A stretch of 6,623 nt of DNA from assembly GCA_945897655.1 (NCBI GenBank), contig CAMDHB010000203.1, positions 1 through 6,623 of the forward strand, written 5' to 3'. The first letter of the stretch is position 1. Each line of letters opens with the position of its first letter. A model generated the notes under the pieces. That model was not told the DNA's origin, searched no databases, and saw only the letters and a list, made by a program, of their open reading frames with translations. This document shows, in pieces, positions 1 through 6,064 of the stretch. Origin of the DNA: Pseudorhodobacter antarcticus (lineage in GTDB: Bacteria > Pseudomonadota > Alphaproteobacteria > Rhodobacterales > Rhodobacteraceae). The translations under genes were made by a program, and so were the position numbers.

Positions 1-13
1 TCTCCTCCTTCAT
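1..13 (-). CDS. Possible start of a leftward gene, cut by the window edge
   Basis: On the minus strand an ATG at 13-11 is preceded, at a five-base spacing, by a perfect AGGAGG Shine-Dalgarno sequence (complement of 19-24). Only Met-Lys-Glu-Glu can be read before the window ends, so the product cannot be named. The spacing and quality of the ribosome site are the only evidence. If real, the gene is divergent from the integrase and is either host sequence flanking the element or the element's outermost gene. The inverted repeat at 22-60 lies directly upstream and overlaps the ribosome site, as expected for an operator or an RNA hairpin controlling this gene. Confidence 0.3.
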
Positions 14-21
14 CGAAACCT

Positions 22-60
22 CCTGTCTGACGGGTGGGAAGACCCCAATCGTCAGACAGG
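22..60. repeat. Perfect 11-bp inverted repeat, likely operator or leader hairpin
   Basis: CCTGTCTGACG (22-32) and CGTCAGACAGG (50-60) are perfect reverse complements separated by 17 bases. Each arm carries a GTCWGAC core (25-31 and 51-57). The left arm is itself a near-palindrome, with CCTGTC and GACGGG around T28. Short palindromic cores of this type are typical of TetR-family operators; that is family knowledge, and no regulator is visible here. Read leftward as RNA, the 3' arm overlaps the first bases of the AGGAGG ribosome site at 24-19 and could partly mask it. Neither side has a T-run, so it is not a standard terminator. Confidence 0.6.
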
Positions 61-384
61 AAAGGCTTCAAACAAAGAGGAACGTTGAATTGAGGGCCGA
101 ACGCCAGCCCCAAGCGCCAATGCCGCGGAGCGGCTTAGTCCTCCCGCCCAAAGCAAAGGCTAGGCTGCAGGCAAAACTGGGATGGAAAGTTCTTCCGTGC
201 GCCAAGACGCGCGCCCAAAATTTCGACCTCAGTCGCGGCAGCAGGCGAAGGCCACGCAGATCGAAACTAAAAAATGCGGCACCTGAAACGCCAATCTTTT
301 CAATCTACTGCGAGCTGAACACCAAAACGACGCAGTCATCAGCTTCAGAGAGAATGGGCCCCGAGAGAGCACTTTGAGGGTACG

Positions 385-399
385 CTGCGACAGTCGCAG
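385..399. repeat. 15-bp palindrome with a single-base centre
   Basis: CTGCGAC (385-391) and GTCGCAG (393-399) are perfect reverse complements around A392. A centre this tight suits a dimeric protein site better than an RNA hairpin. It lies in the gene-free region left of the integrase, and nothing else shows what binds it. Confidence 0.4.
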
Positions 400-586
400 T
401 GCACAGCCCATCGGCTATAACTCCCGAGAACAACGAGAATTTCTCTGTAGTACTTGGATCGGAGACACAGTTTTCAAGGGCAAGTGGCGGAGAGACAGAA
501 CTCCACATATCAGTCCTCTAAGGTTCATAACTCTTCAGGTAAGTCCAACATATAAAGGCATTTTCTCACATTTTCATGCCAAAAGC

Positions 587-615
587 TTGCACAAAAGTCC
601 ACTTAGGTCCATAGT
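587..615 (+). promoter_or_regulatory. Weak candidate promoter for the integrase
   Basis: TTGCAC (587-592) and CATAGT (610-615) lie 17 bases apart, upstream of the integrase start at 655. Both hexamers match the sigma70 consensus only partly, so this is a candidate only. A weak promoter would suit an integrase that is normally kept low. Confidence 0.2.
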
Positions 616-631
616 CTGCCAAACCATCATA

Positions 632-649
632 GGTATACGGACGGTATAC
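632..649. repeat. Tandem GGTATAC repeat at the integrase start
   Basis: GGTATAC occurs at 632-638 and 643-649, an 11-bp period (about one helical turn). The match extends to 10 of 11 bases (GGTATACGGAC and GGTATACAGAC). The second copy ends five bases before the integrase ATG, exactly where a Shine-Dalgarno sequence would be expected but is absent. A regulator or the integrase itself could bind here. A third GGTATAC lies at 6139-6145 in the centre of iteron array A. Confidence 0.4.
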
Positions 650-654
650 AGACC

Positions 655-1869
655 ATGCTCACGCACAAAGAAATCGCATCCCTAGCCAAGTCCGGCGTCC
701 AAAAGCAGCACCCTGATGGTACGCCCAACCTCTACCTACACACTCGGACCTCTTGCGCAGCGAACTGGCTCTGCCGAACGACCATTGATGGGAAGCGAGT
801 TCTGATCACCATCGGCGCTTGGCCGGTCATAAGCGCGCCGAAGGCACGGGCTATCACCCCTCGCATTGTCGATCTTATCAAGGAGGGTCACGGGGTTCAG
901 GCTGTTCGGAACGCAATCAGCACGACGATAGAACCTGACGCAATGGTTGCCCTCGTGAAGGGTCAAAAAGTTGCTGTTGACCGGCCCACGCCGACGTTCG
1001 AAGAGATTGGGCGGGAATGGTACAATACGCACCTTAAGGATGGTCTGTCCGAGGGCCCCTACAAGCGTCAAGTCCTCCAGCAACTTGAAGATCACGTCTT
1101 CCCGGCTCTCGGTCGACGACCAATCAACGAGATCAAACGGAAAGAGATCACCGACGCCATCCGCACGATCTGGGTTGAGAAGCATCCGACGGGTATCAAG
1201 GTTCGCGGCAACATCGAGCGCATTTTCGACTACGCCATCGATCTTGAACTTCGGGACGACAATCCGACACCGCCGCCACGGTCGTTGCCTTTGCAACAGC
1301 ATCAGATAGAGCACTTTTCTTCCCTCCCCTACGAGCGCGTAAATGAGTTCTGGGTGTGGCTCAACAACCGCCCACGCATGAGCATTCAGACTCAAGTTGG
1401 CATCGCCTTGGCCGTGTTGCTGGGCAAGCGCACTGGCGAGATCAGGAAGATGATGTGGGCGCACGTCGACTTGGATGCCGCAGTTTGGACCACACCATCG
1501 CTGGACATGAAGAAACGGAAATCGCACCGACAGCCACTTCCGGCGCAGGCGATAACAATGTTGAGGGTCCTGAAGGATGCCAGCGACGGTACTGGATACG
1601 TTCTGGCCAATGCCGACGGCAAGCCGATGTCCGAGAATACGATGCTCTACGCCCTCAAGACGTTTGATGACATCACGACACACGGGTTTCGCGCGACACT
1701 TGGATCGTGGTGTACAGACAACGGCGTTGATAAGCGGGTGTCGGATTTCATCAAATCGCACCAGCCAAAATACCTTGACGCAGCTTACTCGCGTACGGAC
1801 ATGCTTGAAGAGCGTCGTAAGGTTCTTCAACGGTGGGCGGATTTCGTGATTGGGACGGGTAGGGCTTGA
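655..1869 (+). CDS. int: P4-type tyrosine recombinase (integrase)
   Basis: Site-specific recombinase expected to integrate and excise the element. The 404-aa length is normal for the P4-integrase group. Residues about 1-85 form an arm-DNA-binding domain (IDGKRVLITIGAWPVISAPKAR matches the usual beta-sheet plus ARxxA helix pattern), and about 113-210 form the SAM-like core-binding domain. The catalytic domain keeps the full set: Arg259 (KRTGEIRKM), Lys286 in the beta-hairpin, His343 and Arg346 (HGFR), His369 and the nucleophile Tyr378 (AAYSR), followed by the usual EERRKVLQRWADF tail. I see no frameshift, so it should be active. The in-frame stop at 604-606 leaves ATG655 as the only ATG start. 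No Shine-Dalgarno sequence precedes it, suggesting weak or leaderless translation. It is followed after one base by the 1871 gene, so the two are probably co-transcribed. Confidence 0.95.
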   Translation: MLTHKEIASLAKSGVQKQHPDGTPNLYLHTRTSCAANWLCRTTIDGKRVLITIGAWPVISAPKARAITPRIVDLIKEGHGVQAVRNAISTTIEPDAMVALVKGQKVAVDRPTPTFEEIGREWYNTHLKDGLSEGPYKRQVLQQLEDHVFPALGRRPINEIKRKEITDAIRTIWVEKHPTGIKVRGNIERIFDYAIDLELRDDNPTPPPRSLPLQQHQIEHFSSLPYERVNEFWVWLNNRPRMSIQTQVGIALAVLLGKRTGEIRKMMWAHVDLDAAVWTTPSLDMKKRKSHRQPLPAQAITMLRVLKDASDGTGYVLANADGKPMSENTMLYALKTFDDITTHGFRATLGSWCTDNGVDKRVSDFIKSHQPKYLDAAYSRTDMLEERRKVLQRWADFVIGTGRA

Positions 1870-1870
1870 C

Positions 1871-2491
1871 ATGACTAAGGCAGAGCTACCCACAAGTGCC
1901 GAGATCACCGTCGTTGGCGAGGATGAGCTTCAGCGATTGACAGTGATGCGGTTTCTACAGGGGCCGGAGAGCGATGCCTTCTTCGCCAGCCTCAATCCAT
2001 CTGACTACTGGAACAACCTACTGACGGTGGTCGTCGACGCACGACGAGTCTTGACGAAAGTTATGGGCGCAATGCCTGATTTTCCGCCTGACCCAAACAG
2101 CTTTGCGGTGTTTACTGACGGCTGGTATGCTGCGACCTGCTGGGGTTACGCCGACGCGATAATGCTTCGTGAAGATGCGCCACTGGAGTCGAAGTTGGCA
2201 TGGTCGCAAATGCTGGGCGCGATGATGACCGAGTGGGACTGGCGGCTGCATTACAAGGGACACATCGTCCGAGGTGCCAAGACCCAAAAGGCCGCCAGCG
2301 CTGGTGGGAAGCAGCGAAATCGTTTCTTGACTCCAAATACAGCTAAGCTTCTGGCATTTATGAATAAACTCCTGCCTGAGCATTCTCTGAAATCTGCAGC
2401 GGAGCAGGCCTACACTGCTGGCCTAGGGATAAGCGTCGCCGCGATACTAAGGACGTGGAACCGAAACAAGCACCTTTTGAAAGGCGCTTAA
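1871..2491 (+). CDS. Unrecognised 206-aa protein downstream of integrase
   Basis: I do not recognise this family. I chose ATG1871 because it starts one base after the integrase TGA and has GGGTAGGG just upstream inside int; a TTG at 1850 is in frame but has weaker support. The first 70 residues are acidic. Residues 70-130 are rich in Trp, Tyr and Met (GWYAATCWGYADA, then MMTEWDWRLHY). From about 131 the chain becomes basic (RGAKTQKAASAGGKQRNR). The end, residues 172-200, reads as a helix-rich, possibly helix-turn-helix segment (SLKSAAEQAYTAGLGISVAA, then ILRTWNRNK). No signal peptide or membrane segment is visible. Tight coupling to int and the basic tail suggest a DNA-associated role in recombination or regulation, but this is inference only. 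Confidence 0.8.
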   Translation: MTKAELPTSAEITVVGEDELQRLTVMRFLQGPESDAFFASLNPSDYWNNLLTVVVDARRVLTKVMGAMPDFPPDPNSFAVFTDGWYAATCWGYADAIMLREDAPLESKLAWSQMLGAMMTEWDWRLHYKGHIVRGAKTQKAASAGGKQRNRFLTPNTAKLLAFMNKLLPEHSLKSAAEQAYTAGLGISVAAILRTWNRNKHLLKGA

Positions 2492-2513
2492 GGACACTGC
2501 CCGCCACTGTCCT
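2491..2513. repeat. Short inverted repeat after the 206-aa gene
   Basis: AGGACA (2491-2496) and TGTCCT (2508-2513) are perfect reverse complements with an 11-base loop, starting on the last base of the TAA stop. CACTG also occurs twice inside it (2495-2499 and 2505-2509). No T-run follows, so at best it is a weak or factor-dependent terminator, or a protein site. Confidence 0.3.
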
Positions 2514-2530
2514 GAACTGATCTGGCAGAG

Positions 2531-2560
2531 TTGGCTCCATCAACAACCCGATGGATCCAA
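2531..2560. promoter_or_regulatory. Inverted repeat directly before the first alpA-like gene
   Basis: TTGGCTCCAT (2531-2540) and ATGGATCCAA (2551-2560) match as reverse complements at 9 of 10 positions, with a 10-base spacer. The right arm ends four bases before the start codon at 2565 and includes part of the only purine-rich stretch that could serve as a ribosome site (AAGAG, 2559-2563). It could be an operator for autoregulation or a hairpin that hides the ribosome site. A third reading, pure chance, is less likely at this arm length and position. Confidence 0.45.
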
Positions 2561-2564
2561 GAGC

Positions 2565-2759
2565 ATGCAAAACAAAATTCACCGCCTCCCGTCCGCCCTC
2601 GACCTCACCGGCTTGTGCCGATCATCGCTCTATAACGCTTTGGCCGCCAAGGCCTTTCCCGAGCCGGTGATGCTCGGAAAGCGCGCTATCGGCTGGCGCG
2701 AGAGTGAACTGATGGAATGGATCGCATCCCGCCAGACGCGCACCCCGACCCAAAAGTAA
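2565..2759 (+). CDS. AlpA-family transcriptional regulator (copy 1)
   Basis: A 64-aa DNA-binding protein of the AlpA/phage-excisionase (MerR-like winged helix) type. The helix-turn-helix runs from about residue 8 to 29 (LPSALDLTGLCRSSLYNALA). It is followed by the family signature FPEPVMLGKRAIGWRESELM and EWIASR, where the beta-wing leads into the final helix. In P4-like elements such proteins activate integrase or act as excision directionality factors; which applies here cannot be told. Its ribosome site is poor (AAGAG, 2559-2563) and sits in an inverted repeat, pointing to tight control. A second, clearly different AlpA protein is encoded 100 bp downstream. Confidence 0.9.
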   Translation: MQNKIHRLPSALDLTGLCRSSLYNALAAKAFPEPVMLGKRAIGWRESELMEWIASRQTRTPTQK

Positions 2760-2760
2760 T

Positions 2761-2785
2761 CCCCGACCCACAATCCGGGCCGGGG
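2761..2785. repeat. GC-rich inverted repeat after the first alpA-like gene
   Basis: CCCCG (2761-2765) and CGGGG (2781-2785) are reverse complements around 15 bases. It begins one base after the upstream TAA stop (2757-2759) and is directly followed by the next dyad. With no T-run it is not a clear terminator, but attenuation between the two alpA-like genes is possible. Confidence 0.3.
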
Positions 2786-2821
2786 CTTGGTAGGCTCTGT
2801 GTGCAAAGCGAGAATACCAAG
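2786..2821. promoter_or_regulatory. CTTGGTA/TACCAAG dyad upstream of the second alpA-like gene
   Basis: CTTGGTA (2786-2792) and TACCAAG (2815-2821) are perfect 7-bp reverse complements with a 22-base spacer. They lie about 40 bp before the start codon at 2860, so they could flank a promoter as paired half-sites. No good -10/-35 pair stands out in the spacer. Confidence 0.35.
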
Positions 2822-2859
2822 AAACCACCCGGCGTTCAAACCCAAAAAGGAACGTCGAA

Positions 2860-3099
2860 ATGACTGACATTAGAGCCTTCTGGAAAAGCATCCAAATCCA
2901 AACGACCAGCGATGCGGAACCCCAACAAGCCACTGGTCACCGCAATGTCGCGGCCCTCAGCGGCCTCGGCAAGGCATCTATCTACGACGGAGTGGCAGCC
3001 GGGACCTTTCCAGCGTCGCTCAAGATTGGGCCGCGCGCTGTCGGTAGGTGCACTTCTGACCTGACGCAGTGGCTCAACGACCGCATGGGGGCGCGTTGA
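2860..3099 (+). CDS. AlpA-family transcriptional regulator (copy 2)
   Basis: A 79-aa AlpA-type protein. It has a polar N-terminal extension (residues 1-26) that copy 1 lacks. A helix-turn-helix follows at about 28-47 (RNVAALSGLGKASIYDGVAA), then FPASLKIGPRAVGRCTSDLT and QWLNDR. The usual GW of the wing (present in copy 1) is GR here, which may alter DNA recognition. The start is well supported by AAAGGA (2846-2851), eight bases before the ATG. The next gene follows after two bases and the primase after that, so this regulator heads the replication operon. It may autoregulate that operon or switch between integration and replication. The two AlpA copies differ too much to be a recent duplication. 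Confidence 0.88.
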   Translation: MTDIRAFWKSIQIQTTSDAEPQQATGHRNVAALSGLGKASIYDGVAAGTFPASLKIGPRAVGRCTSDLTQWLNDRMGAR

Positions 3100-3101
3100 T
3101 C

Positions 3102-3416
3102 ATGTTCACCCCCATTGATCACGTTACGCAAGCATTCGAGGTCGGCATGGACTTGGACCGCGAATTTGCTGCCCAGCATCCTGACCGCCGTCATTGGGTC
3201 AGGAACGCCACCGATGCCGAAATCGAACTCCTGCGCAAGGACGAGGTTCTGTCCATCGCTGACCACGAAGCATTTGTTTGGCAGATCATGGTTTGTCAGA
3301 TCGCGCCGGACACGCGCTTGAAGGCGCTTTTTTGTGGGTTCATCCCCGCAGGGTCCAATCTGGGCGAAGAGGAGGCCCGGCACCTCAGCTTCTTCTTGAC
3401 CGGGGTGGTGGCATGA
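3102..3416 (+). CDS. Unrecognised 104-aa protein coupled to the primase
   Basis: I do not recognise a family. ATG3102 lies two bases after the AlpA stop; a GTG at 3069 is in frame but lies inside the alpA gene. GGGGG at 3087-3091 is a modest ribosome site, so translation may depend on coupling. The protein seems mostly helical: residues 1-30 are acidic (DLDREF), 36-60 form a charged helix (NATDAEIELLRKDEVLSIAD), and the C-terminus is hydrophobic (HLSFFLTGVVA) but too short for a confident membrane anchor. Its last four bases overlap the primase start (ATGA). A helper of the replication protein, for example a loader or copy-number modulator, is a reasonable guess from position only. Confidence 0.75.
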   Translation: MFTPIDHVTQAFEVGMDLDREFAAQHPDRRHWVRNATDAEIELLRKDEVLSIADHEAFVWQIMVCQIAPDTRLKALFCGFIPAGSNLGEEEARHLSFFLTGVVA

Positions 3417-6064
3417 CTAACGCGATCACGGTCCTGACGTCTTCCTTTCCTGAACGGGTCTGCAAGACTTACACACTGGTTGACGGCGCGCTGGAAAAGC
3501 GCGCCGTTGCCAATGTCATACGCGCCAAGGCCAAGATGATCCCCGTGGAGACCGCTGCCGACTTGGTGGCCGTGCTGCAGGGGGTCACAGAAAGCCACAA
3601 TCAGGTGATCGTCCCCGGTCGCTGGATCGATGGCGACAAGCCTTTTGATGTGATCACCGAGCAGGAACTCGTCAAGTTTGTGGGCGTGAAGGGCCAGAAA
3701 ATCGAGGGTGGCGTTCACGATGTCGGCGGTCGCAGGGTTGCGGCCCGGCTAAAGCGGAGCATCATCAACTCGGGATGGACGCTGTTTGACGCGGACGACC
3801 CCGAGGGCATGCGACCTGAATGGCGTGGCATGCAGGTCGCAAAGCGGCTCGAGATGTTCGAAGCCCTCCTGCCCGGCATCAGCAAATGCGAGCGGGTGGA
3901 ACTGCGCTCGTCCTCGGCCCGAGTCAGTGACAACGGTGCTTTTGGTGGCGCGTCGCACGTCTATATTCGCCTGTCGGACCCAGAGAAGCTCGAGACCCTG
4001 CGCGCTTATGTCAGCGTGGCGATGGTGCTGAAAGGTCTTGCATTTCCATCACCGCGCCACAGCCGGACCGAACCGGGCAAGGTCATCGGCCACGCACAGC
4101 GGACGCTGTTTGACACGGCAGTCTGGGTGCCGGGACGCCTGATCTTCTGCGCCAAGCCCGATATCAGCCAAGCGCAGGGCTATGCGGTCGCTGATGCTGA
4201 CATCCGCATTGAGAACGAAGGGGCTGGACCGCTCGATGTCAGCTGGCTGGAGCCGCCGCAGGCCAAGCAGTTGGTCGAATATCGCCGGACGACCGGTGTC
4301 CGCTTGCGTCTGACCAAGGGGGAAAGTGGCCTCAGTTGCATGGATTACGGTCAGTTGACCCTTGATACGGATGATACGGAGATCACGGTCAAGGGTGAGG
4401 TGAAGCCTCTGAAGGCGTGGCTTACGGGTATGAAGCCGGGCGATAAGCTGCGCTGCGAGGCGCCGTTCCGCGCCAGCGAGTCGGAAGCGGGCGTCATCTT
4501 CATGCTTAAGGAAGGCAAGGCCTGCGTCTATGATGTCGGCACCTCGACGACACACCATCTCGCCGATGCACACATGAAGGCCGACTTTGACGAACTGCTG
4601 GCAGAAGCCAAGTGCCTTACTTCACTTGACACAGATGCCATCTCCGAGATTGCGGGCATGGCCGCCAAGTTGAAACCCATCCCGCGCGAAACGATCCTCA
4701 AGACGCTCAAGTCGACCACCGGCATGTCCTTGACCGTCCTGCGCCAGCAAGGGGCAGCGACGGATAGCGACGAGGGTGGTGGCGACGATCAGCTTGCCCT
4801 CGCCTACCAGACCATCGAGACCGTCGGAGCTGAGAACATCATCTTCGCCGACGCCGTGTTCTGGATGTGGGACGGCACCAAGGGGGTTTGGGTGCGCTGC
4901 GATGATAAGGCCGTCAAGCAGATCGCGCAGGGCGTCGTCGCCGATGCTGGGCAGGAAATCACGTCGGGGCTGATCAATGGGGTGGTCGAGGTTCTCAGCA
5001 ACACGATCTACGCCGAAGGGCATGCGTTCAACCTTGGTAACCCAGAGACGGTGAACTGCCCCAACGGCGAACTTGAATTGGTGGACGGCAAGTGGGTCCT
5101 GATGCCGCACCGCCGCGAGCTTTACCGCACAACACAAATTCCAGTGGCCTGTGATGCGACCGCCAAGGCGCCCCTGTTCCTTGCCTTTCTGGAGCAGGTG
5201 TTCCGGGACGATGAAGACAGGGCCGAAAAGGTGCAGGCGGTGCTGGAACTGATGGGCTACACCCTGATGAGCCATGCCCGGCATGAGCTGTTCGTCATGC
5301 TCATAGGGAACGGGGCCAACGGCAAGTCGGTGCTGCTGGCCGTGCTGGAAGCGCTCTGTGGGGCCGAAAACACATGTGGGGTGCAACCGGCGAATTTCGA
5401 ACGGTCGTTCCAGCGGGCGCACATGCACATGAAACTTGCCAACATCGTCACCGAGATCAATCAGGGTGAGGTCATGGCGGACGCAGAACTCAAGGGGATC
5501 GTTTCCGGCGAGGCATCAACGGTGGAGCATAAGTTCAAGAACCCCTTCACCATGCGGCCTTTTGCAACCTGCTGGTTTGGGACCAACCACATGCCCCACA
5601 CCCGCGACCATTCGAATGCCATCTTTCGTCGGGCCATGATCCTGACCTTCAACCGCACCTTCGTGAAAGCCGAGCAGGACCCGCAGCTAAAGGACAAACT
5701 GATCGCCGAACTGTCAGGCATCTTGAATCTGTGTCTGGCGGCCTATGCCCAAGCTTTGCAAGATGGGTTCACCCGGCCTGCCAGCTCAGAGGCCGCCAAG
5801 AACGAATGGAAGCTTGAGACCGATCAGGTTGCCCAGTTTGTCGAAGAGGCCTGTACCCGCGAGGCCGACAGCCGCGAAAAATCCAGCGAAGTGTTCAAGC
5901 ATTACAAGAGCTGGGTTGAACTGAACGGCATCAAGCTCGCCGTCACCCACAAAACCCTGCGCGACCGCCTGACCCAGTTGAGCTTCGGCAAACAGAAGAC
6001 CCGTGAGGGCGCTTGGGTGGTGGGGCTGAAGCTGAACGGGGTCATCTGGGCCGACGGAACGTGA
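3413..6064 (+). CDS. P4/D5-type primase-helicase replication protein (AEP-like N-terminus, SF3 helicase)
   Basis: An 883-aa protein expected to recognise the origin, unwind it and make primers for the excised element. ATG3413 is chosen because it overlaps the upstream TGA (ATGA) and follows GGGGTGG; upstream in-frame ATGs lie inside the 104-aa gene. Residues about 100-260 resemble an archaeo-eukaryotic primase: metal motif Asp126/Asp128 in LFDADD, SHVYIRL with His182, and RTLFDTAV with Asp234 followed by PGRLIF. No Cys-rich zinc finger or Toprim motif is visible, unlike P4 alpha. Residues about 460-780 form the D5_N plus superfamily 3 helicase module: Walker A GNGANGKS (632-639), Walker B-like ANIVTEI ending at Glu681, motif C FGTN (722-725) and a likely arginine finger at Arg739/Arg740. 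Residues 790-883 form a basic tail, possibly the DNA-binding winged helix. Its stop codon lies inside the first iteron of the array behind it. Confidence 0.92.
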   Translation: MTNAITVLTSSFPERVCKTYTLVDGALEKRAVANVIRAKAKMIPVETAADLVAVLQGVTESHNQVIVPGRWIDGDKPFDVITEQELVKFVGVKGQKIEGGVHDVGGRRVAARLKRSIINSGWTLFDADDPEGMRPEWRGMQVAKRLEMFEALLPGISKCERVELRSSSARVSDNGAFGGASHVYIRLSDPEKLETLRAYVSVAMVLKGLAFPSPRHSRTEPGKVIGHAQRTLFDTAVWVPGRLIFCAKPDISQAQGYAVADADIRIENEGAGPLDVSWLEPPQAKQLVEYRRTTGVRLRLTKGESGLSCMDYGQLTLDTDDTEITVKGEVKPLKAWLTGMKPGDKLRCEAPFRASESEAGVIFMLKEGKACVYDVGTSTTHHLADAHMKADFDELLAEAKCLTSLDTDAISEIAGMAAKLKPIPRETILKTLKSTTGMSLTVLRQQGAATDSDEGGGDDQLALAYQTIETVGAENIIFADAVFWMWDGTKGVWVRCDDKAVKQIAQGVVADAGQEITSGLINGVVEVLSNTIYAEGHAFNLGNPETVNCPNGELELVDGKWVLMPHRRELYRTTQIPVACDATAKAPLFLAFLEQVFRDDEDRAEKVQAVLELMGYTLMSHARHELFVMLIGNGANGKSVLLAVLEALCGAENTCGVQPANFERSFQRAHMHMKLANIVTEINQGEVMADAELKGIVSGEASTVEHKFKNPFTMRPFATCWFGTNHMPHTRDHSNAIFRRAMILTFNRTFVKAEQDPQLKDKLIAELSGILNLCLAAYAQALQDGFTRPASSEAAKNEWKLETDQVAQFVEEACTREADSREKSSEVFKHYKSWVELNGIKLAVTHKTLRDRLTQLSFGKQKTREGAWVVGLKLNGVIWADGT

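Larger units (their letters stand above)
61..654. other. 594-bp region without a convincing gene, left of the integrase
   Basis: All open frames here are short, lack recognisable motifs and overlap each other. Composition changes along the region: the left part is GC-rich and 430-654 is clearly richer in A+T. In integrative elements this position next to int usually holds the attachment site and integrase arm sites. I looked for a tRNA or tmRNA 3' end and found none, and no stretch here is obviously repeated at the right end of the window. Possible arm-type repeats are CATTTTC at 559-565 and 569-575 (10-bp spacing) and AAGTCCA at 541-547 and 595-601. GGCAT (557-561) and ATGCC (576-580) form a small dyad around the first of these pairs. 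Confidence 0.5.

Noticed and set aside
90..377. 95-codon open frame with TTG start and an AGAGGAAC ribosome-like site
   Set aside because: The translation is Arg/Pro/Ser-rich, low in order and matches nothing I know. The only support is the leader similarity to 2831-2862, reported as a finding instead.
374..685. 103-codon open frame running into the integrase start
   Set aside because: It overlaps the integrase gene and crosses the A+T-rich leader. The composition is unlike a protein and no ribosome site is seen.
736..1908. 390-codon minus-strand open frame opposite the integrase
   Set aside because: It is the antisense shadow of a clearly functional integrase; its translation has no recognisable domain.
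3278..3412. N-terminal extension of the primase to an upstream in-frame ATG
   Set aside because: The extra 45 residues lie out of frame inside the 104-aa gene, are Gly/Arg/Pro-rich and lack a ribosome site. The ATGA overlap at 3413 is the natural start.
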